NCBI RefSeq assembly: GCF_036492425.1
Contig: NZ_AP025292.1
Coordinates: 1,922,001 to 1,986,000 of the forward strand
From: Persicobacter psychrovividus
Lineage (GTDB): Bacteria; Bacteroidota; Bacteroidia; Cytophagales; Cyclobacteriaceae
Direction: 5' to 3'
DNA length: 64,000 nucleotides
Below the pieces are notes generated by a model. The model ran no database searches. It was given only the letters and a program-made list of their open reading frames with translations, and was not told the DNA's origin. The position numbers were made by a program, and so were the translations under genes. Of this stretch, positions 60,628 through 64,000 are shown in pieces (the first letter of the stretch is position 1; each line of letters starts with the position of its first letter).

Positions 60628-61890
60628 TTAGGGTTGAGTAAGTTGTTTTTTATTTTCCTCCGCCTTTATTGCCCGAATTCGGTACAGTAACGGCGGATGA
60701 GAGTAATTTAATGCTACAAAATATGGATGGGGATTCAAACTACTCAGGCTTTTTGTTGATATTTTTTTCAAACCTGAAATTAAATCATCACCCGAATGGG
60801 TATGCGTTGCGAAGGCATCTGCTTCGTATTCATTTTTTCTGCTCAACAGGTTGCTGAAAAAACCAAGGATATAATTCAGCGGAGAGAACAGCAGGCTGAA
60901 TACAAACAAATTAATACCAATCGCATATCCCTGCCCACCCATTGCTTCGGTGAATACGGGTTCAGTAACCATGTAAAAGAACAGAAAAATCATCAGTCCC
61001 ATTTGAATGGCACCCAGCAAAAAACCCTGATAAATATGTCCTTTTTTAAAATGGCCAACCTCATGGGCAAATACCGCAACAATTTCTTTTTCTTCCAGCT
61101 CGTTCATCAGCGTATCAAATAATACCAATCTTTTGAAACGCCCCAATCCGGCAAAGAAAGCATTCGCCTTCGTAGATCGCTTGGAGCCGTCCATCACAAA
61201 TATATTCTGCAAAGGAAAGGTAACCGAAGCGGCGTAATTGGTGATGGCAGAACGCAGCTGACCATCTTCAAGCGGTGTAAACTTATTAAACAATGGCATG
61301 ATTACCGTCGGGTAAAGCACATTCATAGTAAAAAGGAACACCACCAATACCAACCAGAACACCGGCCAGTAAGCGGTACCATAACCTTCTACAAAAGCCA
61401 CCAACAACGACACCAAAGCGCCGGCCAGCAGACCACCGATGATATAGCCTTTGAGTTTATCCAGCCAGAAGGTTTTCGGGGTCATCTTATTGAACCCATA
61501 CTTTTCCTCAATACGGAAGGTAGAATACCATTCAAACGGCAAAGAAATAATGTCGGAAAAGATCGCGATAATGCCAAAAAAAGCAAGTGTTTCTAAAATA
61601 GCACTGTCGGTATATTGATGGATAAGTGCGATCAGGTCACCAAAAAGGCCAGTGAAAATCACCGTAAGTGTAATGGCCAGCGAAAGCAGTCCCGACCAGA
61701 AGCCGACCTGTTTCAATGCTTTATGGTAAGCCAATGCCCGCTGACGTTCGGAGGCGTCATATAGCCCTTCAAGCTCCTGTGGTACTTGCTGTAATTCATG
61801 ACGACCATTCAACCACGAAAGCCACTTCTCTACGATATAATTAAACAAGAGCACCCCAACAATAATCCACTTCAACAAAAAGGCATCCAT
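60628..61890 (-). CDS. M48 family (Ste24-like) membrane metalloprotease
   Basis: 420 residues from ATG 61890 (a TTG three codons earlier is less likely). Peptidase_M48_N-type membrane region with several hydrophobic segments, then the zinc motif HEVGH at 276-280 and the third ligand Glu in NEYEADAFA. The FRIEEKYGFNKMTPKTFWLDKLKG stretch is typical of CAAX-protease-like Ste24 relatives. In bacteria these enzymes act in membrane protein quality control. It starts downstream of the PorP/SprF gene with a 105-base gap and precedes the OmpA-type gene by 19 bases, so it may be cotranscribed with it. Confidence 0.92.
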   Translation of the reverse strand: MDAFLLKWIIVGVLLFNYIVEKWLSWLNGRHELQQVPQELEGLYDASERQRALAYHKALKQVGFWSGLLSLAITLTVIFTGLFGDLIALIHQYTDSAILETLAFFGIIAIFSDIISLPFEWYSTFRIEEKYGFNKMTPKTFWLDKLKGYIIGGLLAGALVSLLVAFVEGYGTAYWPVFWLVLVVFLFTMNVLYPTVIMPLFNKFTPLEDGQLRSAITNYAASVTFPLQNIFVMDGSKRSTKANAFFAGLGRFKRLVLFDTLMNELEEKEIVAVFAHEVGHFKKGHIYQGFLLGAIQMGLMIFLFFYMVTEPVFTEAMGGQGYAIGINLFVFSLLFSPLNYILGFFSNLLSRKNEYEADAFATHTHSGDDLISGLKKISTKSLSSLNPHPYFVALNYSHPPLLYRIRAIKAEENKKQLTQP

Positions 61891-61995
61891 AAAGAACAAG
61901 ACAAAAAGTTTGATAAATTTTGAGCAAATTACTTCAAAATTTATTACATCAATAGATCAAAAAAGAAATTATCGTTTTTTTAAATCACATTTCAC

Positions 61996-63057
61996 TTAAA
62001 AAGCCGGACAAGGAATCTGTCGGATGTGCTTTGCAGGCTTTCTTTTATCGCCCAAAAACACCACATAAGTCACGGATACTTCATGTGCTCCACCCGAACG
62101 ACTTGACAGTCCTGAAATGGTATAGTCATAACTGTAACCGAAATTGAATCCATTCCACTCAAAACCTACAAGCCCCACCATCGAATCGCTATTATTATGA
62201 TCACCGGTCGTTCTTACGGGAATCCCTCGGTACCAAAGCCCAAGAACTATGGGCGAAAGATGTGCATACAACCCTAAATCGAGCTGATCAAATTTCCCTT
62301 GTAATTTGTACTGAAAAGTTGGCGTAATGGCATAATCCCGAGCCGAGTACCCGCGGCCCGCTTTTTTACTGATCACAAAGCGGTACCCACCATGAGCACT
62401 GAATTTCATCGGTAATTTATCGTCTGAATTATCAATTGCGGAAAGATTGGGTTGCAGTAAATGATAGGCACTCACCCCAAGCCAGGCACTTTTCGAATAA
62501 AGCACTCCCCCGAGCCCCAAGTCCATAAAGCCATTATTCACCCCCGTCAGTGAGGGGTCAATCCCCTGCCCCGGAGGTAAAATCTCTCCCGTACCCGGAT
62601 CTATCTGACTGCCGAATACCAGATTAGAATAATTGGCATTCTGTGAGGTATAAGACAGCTGCACTCCCGGGCGAAAAGATAAATTTCGTGAAATCGGCAA
62701 TTGATATGCATACGTCATGGCGATCATGTTTGAACTGACCGAGCCGAGCCCTATTTGGTCGCCAACGGCCAGCAATCCAATCCCACTGTTATAATCATCA
62801 ATATAATGATCAACATAGGCGGAATAAGTTACAAAACTCCCGGGCAATGAAGGCCACTGGTTTCTGTAATTTAGACCGAAACGGGTCATTTGGGTATTGC
62901 CGGTAAATCCGGGATTCAGGTACAGCGGAGCCGCATAAAACTGGCTGAACTGCGGATCCTGGGCATGGGCTGAAAACGCCCCACAAATTAGAAGGCCGAA
63001 CAAAAAAAGATATCGAAGAGGCTTCAATAGCAACATAGAATTAAAGTTGATGGGCAT
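61996..63057 (-). CDS. PorP/SprF family type IX secretion outer-membrane protein
   Basis: 353 residues. Signal peptide from either ATG 63057 or ATG 63036 (MLLLKPLRYLF), ending AHAQ. The mature start DPQFSQFYAAPLYLNPGFTG is the PorP/SprF hallmark, followed by RNQWPSLPGSFVTYSAYVD and a 14-strand barrel pattern ending in a terminal aromatic. PorP/SprF proteins carry surface modules of gliding or secretion and bind PorE-like proteins at the outer membrane; the OmpA-type gene nearby fits. Its promoter region includes a -7 element and an inverted repeat. Confidence 0.93.
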   Translation of the reverse strand: MPINFNSMLLLKPLRYLFLFGLLICGAFSAHAQDPQFSQFYAAPLYLNPGFTGNTQMTRFGLNYRNQWPSLPGSFVTYSAYVDHYIDDYNSGIGLLAVGDQIGLGSVSSNMIAMTYAYQLPISRNLSFRPGVQLSYTSQNANYSNLVFGSQIDPGTGEILPPGQGIDPSLTGVNNGFMDLGLGGVLYSKSAWLGVSAYHLLQPNLSAIDNSDDKLPMKFSAHGGYRFVISKKAGRGYSARDYAITPTFQYKLQGKFDQLDLGLYAHLSPIVLGLWYRGIPVRTTGDHNNSDSMVGLVGFEWNGFNFGYSYDYTISGLSSRSGGAHEVSVTYVVFLGDKRKPAKHIRQIPCPAF

Positions 63058-63113
63058 GATATTTTTACGAGATTGATGTCCGTAAAAGACAATCCCCTCC
63101 TAAAAACCTTTTA

Positions 63114-63121
63114 CAAAGATA
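63114..63121 (-). promoter_or_regulatory. -7 promoter element of the PorP/SprF gene
   Basis: On the minus strand TATCTTTG (63121-63114) fits TAnnTTTG; predicted start near 63107, leader about 50 bases. The -33 region is poor and is overlapped by the inverted repeat at 63142-63159. Confidence 0.5.
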
Positions 63122-63141
63122 ATAGCTCTGTGAATGAAAAC

Positions 63142-63159
63142 TAATCTGTAATCAGATTA
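63142..63159. promoter_or_regulatory. Inverted repeat TAATCTG-TAAT-CAGATTA (candidate operator)
   Basis: Perfect 7-bp arms with a 4-base spacer, centred about 43 bases before the predicted transcription start of the PorP/SprF gene, so it overlaps the -33 region. It is also 125 bases upstream of the divergent large secreted protein gene. Confidence 0.5.
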
Positions 63160-63283
63160 CAATAAGAAAAAAAATACTTTACATTCCTTAATGTTAATGA
63201 TTATTTTTACATTTCAGATCTTCAATTAATACCATAATCCGCCAACCTTCGTTACTTAATTGAACGAATTACACGATTTTTAC

Positions 63284-64000
63284 ATGAACATCCGCCTATA
63301 CCACCTGCTCATCACCTTACTGATGATCCCCTCATTTGTCTATGCACAAGGGCAAAGCCAACGCCACTGGTTTCTTCACAACCAGCAATGGGATTTCTCC
63401 AAAGGAGGACAATTCCCTCAGGCGCCGCAAAATATCAACGCCCTCAACACCTCGGGAAACACCTCCGTGGCCATTGATGGGTTTACTGGCGACTGGTATT
63501 TCTATACCGATGGGCAAAACTTTTTCTACAGGGATGCCTCCGGAGCCACACAAACCGTGAACCTGCCTCAGAAATCCACCAACAACAATCAGCGGGTGGT
63601 CTCGGCGCCTGAAAATGGAAATGTTGGGGCTGATTACCTGTTCTGGGTCAATAACAATGGCAACCTTTACCAGTATCGCGTAGCAATTGATGATGCCACC
63701 AATACGGCTTCCGCTCCTGTGCTCGACCCGGCAACGCCTATCAAAACCAATGTAGGCCCTGCCATGACGGTTATTTCTCAGGTGGCGCAAGGCAACACCC
63801 TCCTGTATCTGCTGATACAAAACACCACGGACCGCTCATTGGCCTTGCTTGACATTTCAGATAATCTAAACGAATTAGAACGAACTGAAACTTACGGTGC
63901 GACCTTCCAAAATTTTGAATGGACACCACCCACCACCAAGCAAATTCCAAACCCTGCCGACCCTTCAGGGCAACCGCTAACGATCTTTATTGCCGGTAAA
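63284..64000 (+). CDS. Large secreted protein, 5' part (cut by window end)
   Basis: 239 codons are open from ATG 63284 to the last base. Signal peptide NIRLYHLLITLLMIPSFVYAQ. The mature part (HWFLHNQQWDFSKGGQFPQAP, later GDWYFYTDGQNFFY and DYLFWVNNNGNLYQYRV) resembles the N-terminal repeats of very large Bacteroidota surface proteins that start with a W-F-x-F..TDG pattern and end in a type IX sorting or gliding-motility-associated C-terminal domain. That end lies outside the window. It is divergent from PorP/SprF, which often accompanies such proteins. Confidence 0.8.
   Translation, partial: MNIRLYHLLITLLMIPSFVYAQGQSQRHWFLHNQQWDFSKGGQFPQAPQNINALNTSGNTSVAIDGFTGDWYFYTDGQNFFYRDASGATQTVNLPQKSTNNNQRVVSAPENGNVGADYLFWVNNNGNLYQYRVAIDDATNTASAPVLDPATPIKTNVGPAMTVISQVAQGNTLLYLLIQNTTDRSLALLDISDNLNELERTETYGATFQNFEWTPPTTKQIPNPADPSGQPLTIFIAGK

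Overview
The window looks like a chromosomal segment of a member of the Bacteroidota, most likely the order Cytophagales (a marine Flammeovirga/Persicobacter-type bacterium would fit, but genus cannot be fixed from this sequence). Reasons: a PorP/SprF-type type IX secretion outer-membrane protein beside a TPR/WD40-like/OmpA protein, a CarboxypepD_reg TonB receptor, the long Bacteroidota form of PurF-like amidotransferase, DUF3127, scattered menaquinone genes, and several promoters of the Bacteroidota type (TTTG, about 19-20 bp, TAnnTTTG). Base composition is even. I see no insertion sequence, integrase, prophage, CRISPR array, rRNA or replication origin. No stretch without a gene exceeds 300 bases; the longest gaps (13564-13815, 37695-37942, 63058-63283) hold at most regulatory sites.

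Layout. 1-9.5 kb: the end of ribonuclease R, a polyprenyl synthase, small secreted proteins, a thioredoxin-like protein, a PurF-like enzyme, an AbgT transporter, an Elp3-like radical SAM protein and a two-gene unit of unknown function. 9.5-12.1 kb (minus): a deoxynucleoside salvage operon deoC-deoB-deoD. 12.2-13.6 kb: an AlkB-like dioxygenase and a sirtuin. 13.8-20.9 kb: a tightly packed, mostly overlapping exopolysaccharide operon (response regulator, pseudo-receiver/sugar-1-phosphate transferase fusion, short TolC-like protein, chain-length regulator, glycosyltransferase, flippase). 21-23 kb: TetR regulator plus ABC1 kinase, then two identical tRNA-Ile2(CAU) genes. 23.4-26.6 kb: menD-menE and a DUF2141 protein. 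26.6-31 kb: LpxR-like lipid A deacylase, GNAT, OxyR, NUDIX and two HAD proteins.

31-46 kb: PIG-L deacetylase, the OB-fold DUF3127 protein, an S24-type repressor, cyclophilin, an Hpt/sigma-54 regulator pair, L-2-hydroxyglutarate oxidase, an SDR, LpoB with a COG3014-like lipoprotein, a TonB-dependent receptor and ribulose-phosphate epimerase. 46-51 kb: acyl-CoA-binding protein, RsmE, a phosphoglycerate-mutase-like phosphatase, then DHNA-CoA thioesterase (menI-like), isochorismate synthase (menF) and a twitch-type radical SAM protein. 51-64 kb: sodium:solute symporter, a membrane protein, glycerolipid genes plsB-like/gpsA, a BamA-like outer-membrane protein, the OmpA/TPR protein, an M48 protease, PorP/SprF and the start of a large secreted protein cut by the window end.

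How they fit together: many products serve the envelope (polysaccharide export, lipid A trimming, outer-membrane assembly, peptidoglycan-synthase activation, phospholipid synthesis, type IX secretion) or menaquinone respiration (menD, menE, menF, menI-like, a prenyl synthase, an ABC1 kinase). No obviously new defence or mobile system is present. The most unusual signals are a 15-bp palindrome (TTCCCATAwTGGGAA) occurring twice upstream of unrelated genes, which suggests an uncharacterised regulon, and the exopolysaccharide operon with its pseudo-receiver fusion and four-cysteine insertion.
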